A DNA stretch of 64,000 bases from Ariolimax columbianus (taxonomy: Eukaryota; Mollusca; Gastropoda; Stylommatophora; Arionidae): assembly GCA_036924085.1 (NCBI GenBank), contig JAVGWX010000005.1, forward strand, positions 82,078,666-82,142,665, read 5' to 3'. The stretch's first letter is position 1. Each line of letters opens with the position of its first letter. Shown here piece after piece: positions 1 to 11,244 of this stretch. The position numbers were made by a program, and so were the translations under genes. The notes beneath the pieces were generated by a model. It saw only the letters and a program-made list of their open reading frames with translations. It ran no database searches and was not told the origin of the DNA.

Positions 1-256
1 AGGGTGCGGATCAAGGCATTTAGGTGGGAATCCAATAAGCGAAGAAATCTTTCATTTTCCTATTGAACCTGTGGAGTTCTAAAGAGATTGGGTCCATCAC
101 TGAACTTTGAATTTTGAACTCAAATGTACAGTCTGTGTTACTGTATGGCGCCGTAACATTGGATCTGATGAATGCTGGTTCCAGAAACGTGCATACTTTC
201 ATTAATAAATGATTGCGAAGAATACTGGGATTACAATGGTATGTCATGTTAGTCAT

Positions 257-390
257 GTGCACAGTACAGTACATGGCCACCCCGAGTGGGTCAGCACATC
301 ATACAGAAGATGTGGACGTGGTTGTGCACAGTACAGTACATGGCCACCCCCAGTGGGGCAGCACATCATACAGAAGATGTGGACGTGGTT
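257..390. repeat. Tandem duplication, 67 bp x 2
   Basis: Two adjacent copies of a 67-bp segment start at 257 and 324. Both begin GTGCACAGTACAGTACATGG and run through a CATCATACAGAAGATGTGG block. They differ at a few positions. The stops-free frames across them are a by-product of the duplication. Confidence 0.85.
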
Positions 391-729
391 AGGACTAATT
401 TCAAGAAGACTATTGAACAGTGCTACCAATCAGCTCTTTTCTTGACCCCAATGGGAAAGACACATCACAGATGGCCCAGTCACACTTAATGAAGGGAAAT
501 AACTAAACATGACGGAAAAGGAAGCGGTGGGGGGCAGATCTAGCATCCTCTAGAGATGTCGACAGAAGACATAATTGTTTGGCATAATGTGTTGATGGTC
601 TATGCTCCACTTGAAATAATAAAGACGATTGGTGATGATGAAGACCTTTAATTATATTTATACAAATATATTATTTATATTTACATATATTTATTTATAC
701 CATCTGTAAAGCCATTTTTGTTAACATGA

Positions 730-1110
730 GAGCCTGAAATGAAAGCCATTATAAAGCCGATTATGTTACCAGGAAAAATAGGAAGAAAAGCCATAACAGT
801 TAACAGGAGAGAAAGAAAAAAACAATTATTGTTATCAGAAGAGACGAAAAAAAACATTATTGTTATCAGGAAAAACATAAAGGAAATATTGTACTGTTAC
901 CTTGATAGACAGAAAGGAAATTCATGTTTCTTTCCAGGACAGACATCAATTATATTACCAAGAGAGATATAAAGAAAAATCATGTGATTTACCAAGAGAA
1001 ATGGAACGAAAAATCATGTTTGTTACCAAGAGAAATATAAAGAAAAATTATGTTTGTTACCAGGATAGATAAAAATAAAAGTCAGTATTGCTACCATGAG
1101 AGACAGAAAT
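730..1110. repeat. Degenerate A-rich minisatellite, period roughly 33-45 bp
   Basis: Diverged units share a TTACCA(A/G)GA core followed by GAAATA-AAGAAAAAT, for example near 975, 1023 and 1057. Unit length varies and the upstream part is more decayed, so this is an old array. No gene is visible in it. Confidence 0.6.
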
Positions 1111-1180
1111 ACAGAAATGGAATACAAAATATATCAAGGACTATTCCGTGTGCTAAATACTGTACATATCAAGACATAAA

Positions 1181-1309
1181 ATGCAATGGCTCGGTGATCT
1201 TATGAGAATACAACCTGACCAACTACCAGTGCGCGCTTACAACACAGGGAGGTCTGGTTGCAAGACACGAGAATGACCACGCGGCAGATGGACAGATGAC
1301 ATAACATAA
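1181..1309 (+). pseudogene. RTE-like LINE relic, reverse transcriptase C-terminus
   Basis: The plus strand reads as a short peptide with MQWLGDLMRI, an LPVRAY segment and PRGRWTDDI. This order (WLGH-x-MR, then LP-x-x-AL, then GRPR-x-R-WTDDI) is the known C-terminal signature of RTE-like endonuclease/RT proteins. A TGA interrupts the frame just before PRGRW, and the frame stops at 1309. No RT catalytic core is nearby, so this is a dead fragment. The clade assignment rests on the motif only. Confidence 0.6.
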
Positions 1310-1310
1310 A

Positions 1311-1794
1311 TTTTCCAATATGGGTTACAGCGCTCGAACTTGAAGGACAGGCGACTTCAATTCCTTACGACGCTTGACGGCCCAAGTGGATGGAAGAAGT
1401 GAATGAGCTTCTTATAATGTGGTTTTGCCTTTTTTTGTACGAAAGGTCCTATGATAGCTAAGTAGAACGACGTCACTGCACTTCCAGTAGACCTATAGGC
1501 GTTCAGTCTCTTAAAGATGATTGTAAATGGTTAATGTCTAATTAGCGTAGTGTAAAAGTTACGGGAATAGAGCTCCCGTTACCGCCACGCTCCAGTCAGT
1601 CCAGTTATAAATGGGTACTTAACTTACTGTTATGGAAGAAAAGACAGAGAGGAAGAGAAACCCATCTCATAAATAGAGCTAGGAGGAATAAAATAAAGTC
1701 TCTAACACTTCATCCCCAACAATAGTGTCTACTATGGGACTTCGTGTACTAAACCGCAGCCTATGTGAGGTGGGGTGGCCATTTCCCTTTCCTG
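1311..1794. other. Interspersed DNA with one SINE-core motif
   Basis: No gene is seen. The plus strand near 1600-1620 carries TATAAATGGGTACTTAAC, a match to the TAAATGG-TACC core of the SINEs elsewhere in the window, but with no tRNA-like head beside it. Confidence 0.4.
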
Positions 1795-1978
1795 ATGTTT
1801 AAACCTTCCCCAATTTATACTTCAGGTGTCCATTTACTTCTGGGTCGACTGGAGAAGCCGTCGTACCAGGAACGAACCACGGCCATTTTGTTTTCTGTCC
1901 GTCCGGGATTTCGAAGCTTGAAGCACTGTAATCCTAGTCTTAGCAAGTCAGATCGCTGACGACTAGGCTACACGCTCC
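1795..1978 (-). mobile_element. tRNA-derived SINE
   Basis: On the minus strand an A-box-like TGTAGCCTAGTCGTCAGC (about 1974-1957) is followed about 50 bp later by a B-box-like GCTTCGAAATCCC (about 1916-1904), the spacing of a tRNA. The body that follows contains CGACCCAGAAGTAAATGG, a form of the SINE core seen at 5690, 10960 and 14450. The ends are not defined. Confidence 0.6.
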
Positions 1979-2260
1979 ACTTGGTGCCTACAGTTTCCTT
2001 CAAATATGATGAAGGCTGGTCAGATCACGTATGCTTCTAGTGACACTCATCAATGCCCCTTTGCTTTCAGAAATGATTATTAGTTCTATGAAATAGCTTT
2101 CATTATAATAACTGATAGTGGACATACTATTACCAAGACCTACAATGGAAGCAAACATTAGCAGTTCTGAAACACTGAGATGATGGTTACACATTAGCGG
2201 GTAGAATTCTCTTATTCGGAATAAACTTTAGTCCCAAAATCTTGAAAAGATAGGTGCATG
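1979..2260. other. No recognised feature
   Basis: Unique-looking sequence between a SINE and a minisatellite. A short minus frame here (2000-2194) has no recognisable motif. Confidence 0.3.
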
Positions 2261-2730
2261 TCACTGGTAAGGCATGTGCTTCATTGGTAAGGCATGTGCT
2301 TCATTGGTAAGGCATGTGCTTCATTGGTAAAGCATGCGCTTCAGTGGTAAGGCATGTGCTTCACTGGTAAGGCATGTGCTTCACTGTTAAGGCATGTGCT
2401 TCAGTGGTAAGGCATGTGCTTCACTGGTAAGGCATATGCTTTATTGGTAAGGCATGTGCTTCACTGGTAAGGCATGTGCTTCACTGTTAAGGCATGTGCT
2501 TCAGTGGTAAGGCATGTGCTTCACTGGTAAGGCATATGCTTTATTGGTAAGGCATGCGCTTCACTGGTAAGGCATGTGCTTCACTGGTAAGGCATGCGCT
2601 TCACTGGTAAGGCATGTGTTTCACCGGTAAGGCATGTGCTTCACTGGTAAGGCATGTGCTTCACTGGTAAGGCATGTGCTTCACTGGTAAGGCATGTGCT
2701 TCGTTGGTAAGGCATGTGCTTCACTGGTAA
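2261..2730. repeat. 20-bp minisatellite, about 23.5 copies, with 100-bp higher-order units
   Basis: The consensus unit is TCACTGGTAAGGCATGTGCT with very regular 20-bp spacing. Variant monomers (TCACTGTT, TCAGTGG, GGCATATGCT, TTATTGG) recur in the same order starting at 2381 and 2481. A block of five monomers was therefore duplicated. The repeats are contiguous with no spacers. Confidence 0.97.
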
Positions 2731-2759
2731 CGTAAATGGCTTCGATAACCGATGATTAT

Positions 2760-2870
2760 AGGCAGCACATAATATTTATATATGGTGTGAGAGAGAGAGA
2801 GGGAAAGAGAGAGTCAGACAATGAGTGAGAGAGAGAGAGTCAGAGAGTGAGATTGGAGACACATGATATA
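2760..2870. repeat. GA-rich simple sequence
   Basis: GAGAGA runs interrupted by AGTCAGA and GTGAGA lie between the 20-bp and the 24-bp arrays. Confidence 0.7.
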
Positions 2871-2917
2871 AGTATAAAAGAGGTAGATGGTATATTTATA
2901 GATTGGACAAATCACAA

Positions 2918-3415
2918 ATGTATAGAAGGGGTACATTTGATATGTATGGAGGGGGCATATTTGATATGCATGGGTGGGCTACATTTGATATGAATGGATG
3001 GGATATATTTGATTTGTATGGAGGGGGCTCATTTGATAATGGAGGAGAGATATTTGAAATGAATGAAGGGGGCACATTTCATATGTATGGAGGGGAGACA
3101 TTTCATATATATGGAGGGGAGACATTTGATATGTATGGAGGGGAGACATTTGATATATATGGAGGGGAGACATGTTCTATGTATGGAGGGGAGACATTTT
3201 CTATGTATAGAGGGGAGACATTTTCTATGTGTGGAGGGGAGACATTTGATATGTATGGAGGGGAAACATTTGATATGTATGGGGGGGGGGGGAGACACTT
3301 GATATGTATGGCGGGGAGGCATTTGATATGTATGGAGGGGAGACATTTTCTATGTATGGAGGGGAGACATGTTCTATGTATGGAGGGGAGACATTTTCTA
3401 TGTATGGAGGGGACA
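2918..3415. repeat. 24-bp minisatellite, about 20 copies
   Basis: The unit reads roughly ATGGAGGGGAGACATTTGAT followed by ATGT. Because 24 is a multiple of three and the unit has few stops, frames stay open on both strands. The longest (2903-3421, 172 codons) repeats MYGGETFD. I treat these as array artefacts because several frames are open at once and nothing gene-like flanks them. A run of G at about 3281-3292 breaks the phase. Confidence 0.93.
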
Positions 3416-3595
3416 TATTGAAAGAAAATGATTTGTTGGTAAATAGTAACCATGCTAGCCAGTGCTTCCAAATGTGTTTTTGTGACTTACATACCAGCAG
3501 GAATTTATCAACTGCAGAAGTGACCCTAATTTATTTGATTGATTATTGTTCGAATTTAATCGTCTTAAATGCATATCAAAATTTGTTGAACCGAG

Positions 3596-3772
3596 AACCT
3601 AAAAACACCATGCTGAAGTCGGATGTATCGTACCGTATTGTGCAAATATTGCAGTCGCGATGTAAACTGCGACACAACGCATTCATTTCTGCAGACTACT
3701 GCCTGTTACTTGCATAGCCTATTCACAGCTTTGTAGCAGGAATAAGAACGAACGAAGAAGAAGAAGAAGTTT
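3596..3772 (+). mobile_element. 3' part of a dispersed repeat ending in a GAA tail
   Basis: ATGCTGAAGTCGGATGTATC (3610) followed by a TGCAAATATTGCAGTCGC block and CACAACGCATTC matches the 3' halves of the repeats at 22170-22612 and 54237-54562. It ends with GAACGAACGAAGAAGAAG. The tail resembles the 3' tail of the RT-RNase H LINE in this window. Confidence 0.65.
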
Positions 3773-4160
3773 AATAGACTGCTTAAGTAAAAGCGGGATT
3801 CCATTAACATTTCATGAAATCATATATACACGTCTTTCGTTAAAGTTATTTAGAAAATGAAAATTGTTCGTATTTTGTCCATTTTAATAAGACTTAATTA
3901 ACGAAAATATGAAACAATTCTTGGAACTTTACACAAAATTGTGTCATTGCACAGGAAGCAGAGGATACCTGGTAGAAACATGACACGTGTAATTACAGTT
4001 TTAATTATAAAACAAGTTAATGTTTAACAGTATTAAATGAGTGCTTATTGTTGAGTTTCCCTGGTGTTCTTAGCTGGCCGACGACAAGGGACTTGCGGAC
4101 CAACACTGTCCGAGGATCTTCTCAGTGAAAATCACTGCTGTAATGGACGAACCAGATTTC
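3773..4160. other. No recognised feature
   Basis: AT-rich unique sequence. No gene, TIR or tandem structure is seen. Confidence 0.3.
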
Positions 4161-4365
4161 AGAAGTTTGACATTGAACGTGAGTTAAGCAGGGATGCCTA
4201 GCAACCAGCAGATTGCAAAAGTTTGACATTGAACGTGAGTTAAGCAGGGATGCCTAGCAACCAGCAGATTGCAAAAGTTTGACATTGAACGTGAGTTAAG
4301 CAGGGATGCCTAGCAGCCAGCAGATTGCAGAAGTTTGACATTGAACGTGAGTTAAGCAGGGATGT
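4161..4365. repeat. 56-bp tandem repeat, about 3.7 copies
   Basis: GTTTGACATTGAACGTGAGT starts at 4165, 4221, 4277 and 4333, exactly 56 bp apart. Units are nearly identical, so the array is young. Confidence 0.95.
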
Positions 4366-4490
4366 GCAACAAAGTGATCGAAGCAGACGTGTGTGCAACA
4401 AGTAAGTAACATGAGGCATCGTTCTCTAAGCCCGGCATCGCCTCATGAAGTTGAGAAAGAAAGAAATTTAAATATAAACATGTATATATA

Positions 4491-4505
4491 TATAACGAGA
4501 GAGAG

Positions 4506-4584
<79 letters not shown>
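4491..4584. repeat. GA/GATA microsatellite
   Basis: Alternating (GA)n and (GATA)n blocks follow a short (TA)n. Confidence 0.95.
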
Positions 4585-4585
4585 A

Positions 4586-5204
4586 CTCAACAGCTGTCCG
4601 TTTACCCAAAATGCAAAAATGTCGACAACAGAATATATGGTCAGTGCCATGAAATGTGTCCGATATCTAAGCCCAAGACTTAAAAAGAATAATACTTGAA
4701 CGTTTGTCGCAGCTGGTTTCTATAAGTGTCGTGTCAACTGACGAAGACTATTATACACCTTCATAACGTGTTACAAGTGATACGTGTCTTTTATGCTGAT
4801 GCGTTGCGGTAGTTGTTCTAAATCAAATACAATATATTAAACAAAGGGGAGCACATTAGATTTACATTATCTTTTCAAGAGACTTTCTAACTAACTGCAA
4901 ATATAGCGAGGCTGCGGCTGTACCGTTCATTAAGAAAAAGGATATACAAAATGCATAGGTTGGTTCAAATACCAAACTGCACGAACAACAAGAACGAAAC
5001 ATAGTTTACGACCTAAAGGTTATCATCAGTGTACTTGGCCCAAGATGCCCAACAACTCACACGTATACTGAGCTACGTTTTTATGTATGTATTCATTTGT
5101 GCGTTTTACTTATATAATGCGTTAGTTGTTCTTATGTGCATTGTACGGTGTATCTGATATAACATATGAATCGTTCTTGTTTTTGTTCAACTGATATAAC
5201 TCAA
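4586..5204. other. No recognised feature
   Basis: Unique-looking sequence. No coding potential or element ends are recognised. Confidence 0.3.
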
Positions 5205-5415
5205 ACCCTAACGGTGTGGGCTAGGGGATAAGTGACACGGCTCACAATCCGAAGGTGCTGGGTTCGATCCCCATCACAGCACCGGCCGTTACCACGGGGA
5301 AGCAAACCCTTAGAAAATGCAGGAGGACACAGACCCTTACATAAAATGCATGCTGAAGTCGGATGCACTGGGCCATCAGGCGCAAAATAAAAACCACAGT
5401 GCAACGCACACGGAC
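5205..5415 (+). mobile_element. tRNA-derived SINE with TGCTGAAGTCGGATG core
   Basis: The B box GGTTCGATCCC at 5261-5271 matches the Pol III consensus. It is preceded by an A-box-like GGATAAGTGACACGGCTC about 35-50 bp upstream. The body has CATGCTGAAGTCGGATGCAC near 5350 and GGCGCAAAATA near 5379. The same layout appears, more decayed, at 12010 and 15335. Confidence 0.7.
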
Positions 5416-5571
5416 TTGGAGAATACAGAAATTAGGCGAACGCAAAAAAAAACATTAAAAAGCCACACAAAAAACCGTAACTATTTACGTGTTTTTTTAA
5501 ACTCAAAGAAAGATGCAAGTCATTAACCTGTCACTCAAGGTGTCGAAGAATAATTCCAACACCGCATTTAT

Positions 5572-5712
5572 GTAGCCACGTAGCGCAGTGGTTAGCGAGC
5601 TGGTTTATCATCTGAACGGTCCTGGATTCATTCCCCAGATGAGGCGGAAGTGTTTTTTTCAAACTGCAATGATTCCCGGGTCAACCCAGCCTTAAATGGA
5701 TACCGGTTGATG
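5572..5712 (+). mobile_element. tRNA-derived SINE, second family, truncated at its 3' end
   Basis: It starts GTAGCGCAGTGGTTAGCGAG (A box), has the B-box-like GATTCATTCCCC, then a short T-run and the core CCCAGCCTTAAATGGATACC. It matches the copies at 10845 and 14309-14576. The nested copy continues another 110 bp or so past this point. Here the sequence passes directly into the pentanucleotide satellite. Confidence 0.8.
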
Positions 5713-7026
5713 ACATGACAAGATACGACACGACATGACAAGACAAGACACGACATGACACAGCACGGAACGACAGAACATAGAACGACTTGACACGACA
5801 TGAAACAACACGACATGACATGACATGACAAGATCACAAGGGCACGACACAACACGACACGACATGACAAGATGACAAGTGCACGACAAGACACAATACG
5901 ACATAACATGACACGACACGACATGTAACAACTTGATATGGCATGACATGACACGACGCGACGTGGAACGACTTGACACGACACGACATACACGAATCGA
6001 CAGGATACATGACACAATCACACAACATGACATGACATTACAGGACACGACACGACATGAAACGACACAATACGGCACAACACGGCACAATACGGCACAA
6101 CATGACATTACACGACACGACACGACATGACGTGACATTACACGACACGACATGACAGAACACGGCCTGACATGATTCAGCACGAAACAGCACGACATAG
6201 AACAACTTGACATGACATGACACGACATGACATGACAAAAGACGACACGACATGACATGACAAGATAACAAGGGCACGACATGACACGACATGAGACGAC
6301 ATGACATAACACAATACAATACAGCACAACACGACACAATACGACACAACATGATATGACATGACACGACATGATATTATACGACATGACATGACATGAC
6401 ACGACATGACAAGACACGACACGACATAACACAACACGACGCAACATGACATGACAAGAGGACAAAGGCACGACACAACACGACATGACATGATATGACA
6501 TGGCACGACACAACACGACATGACAAAATGACAAGTGCACGACATGACATGACACGATATGACATGACAAGATGACAAGGGCATAGAACAACAATATGGC
6601 ACAACATGGCATGACACGACATGACATGACATTACACGACACGACCCGACACAACACAACATGACATAACACGACACAATACGGCACAACATGACATGAC
6701 TCGACATGACATGACATTACACGAAACGAAATAACAGAACATGGCCTGATATGATATGACATTACACGACACGACATGACAGAACACGGCCTGACATGAC
6801 AGCACGAAACGACACGACATAGAATGACTTGACTCGACGTGACACGACACGACATGACTCAACACGACTTGACATGACATGACAAGGGCACGACACGACA
6901 TGACATAACACACCACGACACGACATGACATGACACAATACAATACGGCACAACACGACACAATTCGGCACACCACGACACAATATGGCACAATATGATA
7001 TGACACGACACGACATGACATGACAT
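5713..7026. repeat. Pentanucleotide-derived satellite, about 1.3 kb
   Basis: Imperfect repeats of TGACA, CGACA and related pentamers (ACGACATGAC dimers are common) run without interruption. Reading the minus strand gives repeated M-S-C-R-V peptides in several long frames, the longest 387 codons (5692-6855). All three minus frames contain such runs, so they are not accepted as genes. Confidence 0.95.
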
Positions 7027-7480
7027 ATTCGCTTCTCTTCTACGTTGGAGGTTATTCTATTCATCACTCTGTGTTACCTAGTCTTAGAGGATGGGATAAC
7101 AACCATACGCCCAATCCTCCGTAATCACATCATCAACATACAAAGCAGGTTACAGTGTGCGATTATTTGCTGCCATTTGGATCCCGGTTCCACACGGGTA
7201 GTCCAGAAGAATAGAGCGGCCACAATATTTGACTGACTTCTGACAGCAAGTGTTGTTTTGTGTCCCATGTTAGCAATCATTCATTTTCATATATTAGAAG
7301 CTGTCGTACATCAAAGGGTAATAAGCGTAAATGTGAACTGATCAAGATGACATCACACATGATTGGGCATTGCAATAGCATGGGGGGGAACTGCGCATGT
7401 GTGGTTTAATAGATAATAAGATGATGGATCAGCAAATATTCGAGTACCGGGTGAACTATCAAACATAATCAATAATTAAT
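7027..7480. other. No recognised feature
   Basis: Unique-looking sequence between the pentanucleotide satellite and the 50-bp array. Confidence 0.3.
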
Positions 7481-8270
7481 CCTTGAAGGTCCAGAATGTA
7501 TGTTAGAAAGCAGGGGGAGGGGTGGGGGGGGGAGGGGGCGGGGTGGTAACAGCAGAACGCTCCAGAATGTACGTTTGAAAGCAGATATGGGATGTCTAAC
7601 AGCAGAAAGCTCCAGAACGTATGTTAGAAAGCAGGGACGGGACGTGTTTTAGCAGAACGTATGTTAGAAAACAGGGACGGGAGGTCTAACAGCAGAAAGC
7701 TCAAGAATGTACGTTTGAAAGCAGGGACGGGAGGTTTAACAGCAGAAAGCTCCAGAATGTACGTTTGAAAGCAGGGACGGGAGGTTTAACAGGAGAAAGC
7801 TCCAGAATGTACGTTTGAAAGCAGGGACGGGAGGTTTAACAGGAGAAAGCTCCAGAATGTACGTTTGAAAGCAGGGATAGGAGGTTTAACAGGAGAAAGC
7901 TCCAGAATGTACGTTTGAAAGCAGGGACGGGAGGTTTAACAGGAGAAAGCTCCAGAATGTACGTTTGAAAGCAGGGATAGGAGGTTTAACAGGAGAAAGC
8001 TCCAGAATGTACGTTTGAAAGCAGGGATAGGAGGTTTAACAGGAGAAAGCTCCAGAATGTACGTTTGAAAGCAGGGATAGGAGGTTTAACAGGAGAAAGC
8101 TCCAGAATGTACGTTTGAGAACAGGGATAGGAGATTTAACAGGAGAAAGCTCCAGAATGTACGTTTGAAAGCAGGGATAGGAGGTTTAACAGGAGAAAGC
8201 TCCAGAATGTATGTTAAAAAGCAGGGACGGGAGGTCTAACATCAGAAAGCTCCAGAATGTAACCTGAAAA
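7481..8270. repeat. 50-bp minisatellite, about 15 copies
   Basis: The unit begins CTCCAGAATGTACGTTTGAA and ends in TTTAACAGGAGAAAG. Central copies (7750-8170) are almost identical, while the edges are diverged (poly-G at about 7512-7540). This is the usual pattern of homogenised centre and decayed margins. Confidence 0.97.
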
Positions 8271-8320
8271 CAGAGATTAAGAAATTGAAACGTTCTTTGA
8301 CTGTATTAAGTGTATAAATA

Positions 8321-8340
8321 AAAAATGTATGTATATATAC

Positions 8341-8382
<42 letters not shown>
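8321..8382. repeat. (TA)n microsatellite
   Basis: An uninterrupted run of about 17 TA dinucleotides follows GTATATATACATATATATAC. Confidence 0.95.
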
Positions 8383-8386
<4 letters not shown>

Positions 8387-8929
8387 TTGTCTTGTTTTGT
8401 CCTATTGTTCATGCCTTAGGTGCCTCAGAGGCGGAATGCGTATATTTTTTTTGTCATCGCCAAATGAGAAGGTTGTGTTGTCATTAGGTGTAACGTCCTG
8501 AGAGTGTCAGACAAACTCGATCCATGGATTTCTAGGTAGGTCTCTTGTTAATTGACCGGAGACCTGCATATGATATGATCTCGATGCAGGATAGTCAAAA
8601 TGCAATCTGACGAAATCACCAAACCAGTTGAATAGTTGGGCGTATATTTATACATATATTTTTTTCTTCTTTTGTCCTACTGCTCTTGCCTTGCGGAGTC
8701 GCAGAGAGAAGGTATGCGTAAACTTGCGGTTTGCGCTCGGTGAGAGATTTGTACTACCGGTTTATTGAACGTTAGGACTGTTTCTTTGATCCGCTTTCAC
8801 CATCAACACCTGGGTAGACCTCTTGCCTGTGGACCCGAAACCTCCGTGCAGTATGATTTCACTGCAGTTTGACTATACTATATTCTGGTAAAATGTCCAA
8901 AGCACTTTATGAACTTGAAGTGCTCCTTA
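8383..8929. repeat. Diverged direct duplication near 8390-8470 and 8660-8735
   Basis: TTTTGTCCTA-TG-TC-TGCCTT followed by AGAGGCGGAATGCGTA or AGAGAAGGTATGCGTA occurs twice about 265 bp apart. The region lies on the 3' side of the minus-strand LINE relic that follows and may be part of it. No open frame is recognised. Confidence 0.4.
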
Positions 8930-8949
8930 CATGTATTTTGAAATATGAA

Positions 8950-9120
8950 TTAAATCACTCTCTCCAGTCTGCCGTCGTCAGTGAAGCCGCATCCTAGGTA
9001 TGTAAATTCCTGTACCTGCTTTATGGTTTTGCTGCCAGTGTGAAAGCTGTGCTGTGTCTGTTGGTGTTTGATCATCATAGTATATTTCTTATCTCAGTTG
9101 ATCTTCATGTCCGATGCTAG
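8950..9120 (-). pseudogene. RTE-like LINE relic, post-palm RT segment
   Basis: The minus strand encodes MKIN, a stop, then KKYTMMIKHQQTQHSFHTGS and a QVQEFTYLG-x9-DGRLE block. The order K-x-N-x-x-KT, then QV-x-x-F-x-YLG, then DG is the conserved region after the YADD box in RTE-like reverse transcriptases. One in-frame TGA and a terminal stop show it is dead. No catalytic motif was found nearby. Confidence 0.6.
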
Positions 9121-9224
9121 TCAGTGTTATTTTTACAGGAAAAATGTTAGTATACCATGTTTTCATTTTAAAAAGGCGCATGTATTTTAGCAGTTTTTTT
9201 TAGCTTCAATAGCATGAAGTATTT

Positions 9225-10812
9225 AGATGGTAGGATCTTCAATCAAACCCCAAAATACCAAATTAAGTTTAAATGGCAAATTCCTGCAGCCAAACGACAA
9301 CCCAAACTATATGGGAGTCACATTTGATCGGCGCATGCCATGGAAAAGTAAGATCGAGAGAAACCGAATGAGAGCCAGAGAAAGAATGGCAATCATGAGG
9401 AAACTTGCTGGCACAAGCTGGGGAGCAGACGAAGGCATACTAAAGAAACTGTACACTGGAAGAGTGAGACCAGTTCTCGAGTATGGCATTGCGGCATGGA
9501 CAACAGCAGCAAAGGCGAACTTCGATAAAGTTAGCAAACTTCAAAACCAAGCCATGAGAGTTATAACAGGAGGCATGAAGTCAACGCCAATTGTAGAACT
9601 TGAAAAGATTACAAAACTGCAATCCATGACCGATAGAAGGGACTGCAGAGCCCAGCTGCAGTCAGAGGAACTCCGAAGACTGACTGAACATCCAATGCAC
9701 CAGAGACTAAACAATTTGGGAAATGGGAAACTAAAGCGGAGAAACTTTGCAGAAATAGCCAAAGCAAAGATACACGAAGATCCCATAAACGCACTAACAA
9801 CACCAAAACCCATCACTACTGTTCGAAAACCTACCTGGAGGCAGGATATATTTCCAGAGGTGGTAGAAAATATACCAGGTATTGGAAACAAAAACTGCCA
9901 GACTGAAAAAGAAAGGAGAGATACTACCCTAAGCTTTATATCGAAAAGCTACCCAAGCATGGACTGGACCCATGCATACACCGACGGTTCTGTAACAAAC
10001 ACTACATAGAACGGAGGGGCAGGAGCATTCCTGAACCTACCAAATGGCAGACAAATAACACTGTCATTCGCTACTGGTAAGTACACAAGCAATTTCAGAG
10101 CGGAGGCAGAGGCACTGAGGGCGGCAGTGGAAGAAATGGTGACACACAAAGAAAATGAAAGCCATATAGTCCTGCTTACAGATTCTTACTCTCTCCGTAG
10201 TCACATCGCTAAAAAGCCAGAAAAACACTGAGCTTAATGACTTAAGAGCAGCACTCTGCCAACTGTGCCAGCAGTCTGCACCAAAAAGGGTAGTGGTACA
10301 GTGGGTCCCATCACACTGCAACATCCAAGGCAACGAGGAGGCAGACAGACTGGCAAAAGAAGGCGCAAGACTACCACAAACAGATACTAGTATGACGTAC
10401 GAAGAGTCAAAACGGCTTATCAAAGCCAGATAATTGTCCAAATGGGAAACCGAACATACTGGTTACACCAAAAACGATGCCTTTTACCAGTTGAACAGAA
10501 GAGAGCAGGTCGTTGTCTTCAGACTTCGCACTGGCCACAATAGACTGAGGTACCACTTATTCAACAAATTAAAGATAGGTGGTACCGACGAAGGCCCGTG
10601 CGGTACTGGTAAAATGACCGCTGAACATCTGCTGCAGAACTGCCCGACATACGAGGATCAGAGAGAGCAGATGTGGTCATCACCAGTGGAACTGCAAGAC
10701 AAGCTCTATGGCAGTGTCGACAGCCTCAGGATGACCGCCGCTTTTTTCGAAAAAATAATGGTTACTGTCTGACTGCGTACGAAGAAGAAGAAAAGAAGAA
10801 GATGGTCGGATC
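9225..10812 (+). mobile_element. RT-RNase H LINE copy A, 5'-truncated
   Basis: This I/jockey-like copy starts inside the C-terminal part of the RT domain and ends in an imperfect GAA tail. It is bounded by a 13-bp target-site duplication with one mismatch: AGATGGTAGGATC at 9225-9237 and AGATGGTCGGATC at 10800-10812. Its protein is closest to copy B (shared VELQDKLYG and FFEKIMVTV endings). It runs in the opposite orientation to copy B. Confidence 0.9.
9227..10771 (+). pseudogene. LINE copy A ORF, RT C-terminus plus RNase H, disrupted
   Basis: The frame is open from 9227 to 10009. It covers the RT thumb-like region (GVTFDRRM, RVRPVLEYGIAAW) and the start of RNase H (HAYTDGS). A stop at 10007-10009 follows, then frame changes near 10190. 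The RNase H motif with NEEADRLAKEGA is on the DNA beyond the stop, and another stop lies near 10432. The final frame (10434-10772) carries the C-terminal Cys/His cluster, although its first two cysteine positions read GPC. No functional product is expected. Confidence 0.85.
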
Positions 10813-10844
10813 AAAATCAAGTTCTGTTTTAAAACGTGGGTATA

Positions 10845-11000
10845 CATTATGCGTAGCGCAGTGATTAGCGAGCTGGCTTCGCATCTGAGTGGTCCTGGGT
10901 TCATTCCCAAGTTGAGGCGGAAATGTTTTTTTCAGAACGCAACGGCTCCAGTGTAGACCCAGCCTTAAATGGCTACCGGTTCAGTTAGAGTACCCCGGAA
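10845..11000 (+). mobile_element. tRNA-derived SINE, second family
   Basis: CGTAGCGCAGTGATTAGCGA (A box) and GGGTTCATTCCC (B box) have tRNA spacing. They are followed by a T-run and the core CCCAGCCTTAAATGGCTACC. The 3' end is not clear. It lies 33 bp beyond the LINE copy A tail. Confidence 0.8.
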
Positions 11001-11244
11001 TAAGACAATGACCAAACGATGTCTCGGACATACGCAGTGTCAGATGGCCTGATTTAGTAACACACAACAGGCTTGGACCAAAAACACAACAATGAATACA
11101 ACAGTTTTAGTGTGTGTGGTTGTGTGGAGGAAATATTAAATAAAAAAAAGATCTAAGCTGAACTGAAACCCACACTATAAAAGAAGAGAGGAAAAAGCAA
11201 AATAGTACCTGGTGTAAAAAAAAAAAGATGATGAATAACGGGCA
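11001..11244. other. No recognised feature
   Basis: Possible 3' remainder of the preceding SINE. Two A-runs occur near 11143-11153 and 11217-11229. Confidence 0.25.

Noticed and set aside
2261..2730. CRISPR-like regular 20-bp repeats (also the 36-bp array at 33815 and the 50-bp array at 7481)
   Set aside because: Repeats are directly contiguous with no unique spacers, and the sequence is animal DNA. These are minisatellites.
2903..3421. 172-codon Gly-rich MYGGETFD repeat protein
   Set aside because: 24-bp minisatellite with several frames open on both strands and no flanking exon signals.
5692..6855. 387-codon minus frame rich in Cys (M-S-C-R-V repeats), which could be mistaken for a secreted Cys-rich protein or toxin
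   Set aside because: It is the translation of a pentanucleotide satellite. All three minus frames give similar peptides and there is no signal peptide or gene context.
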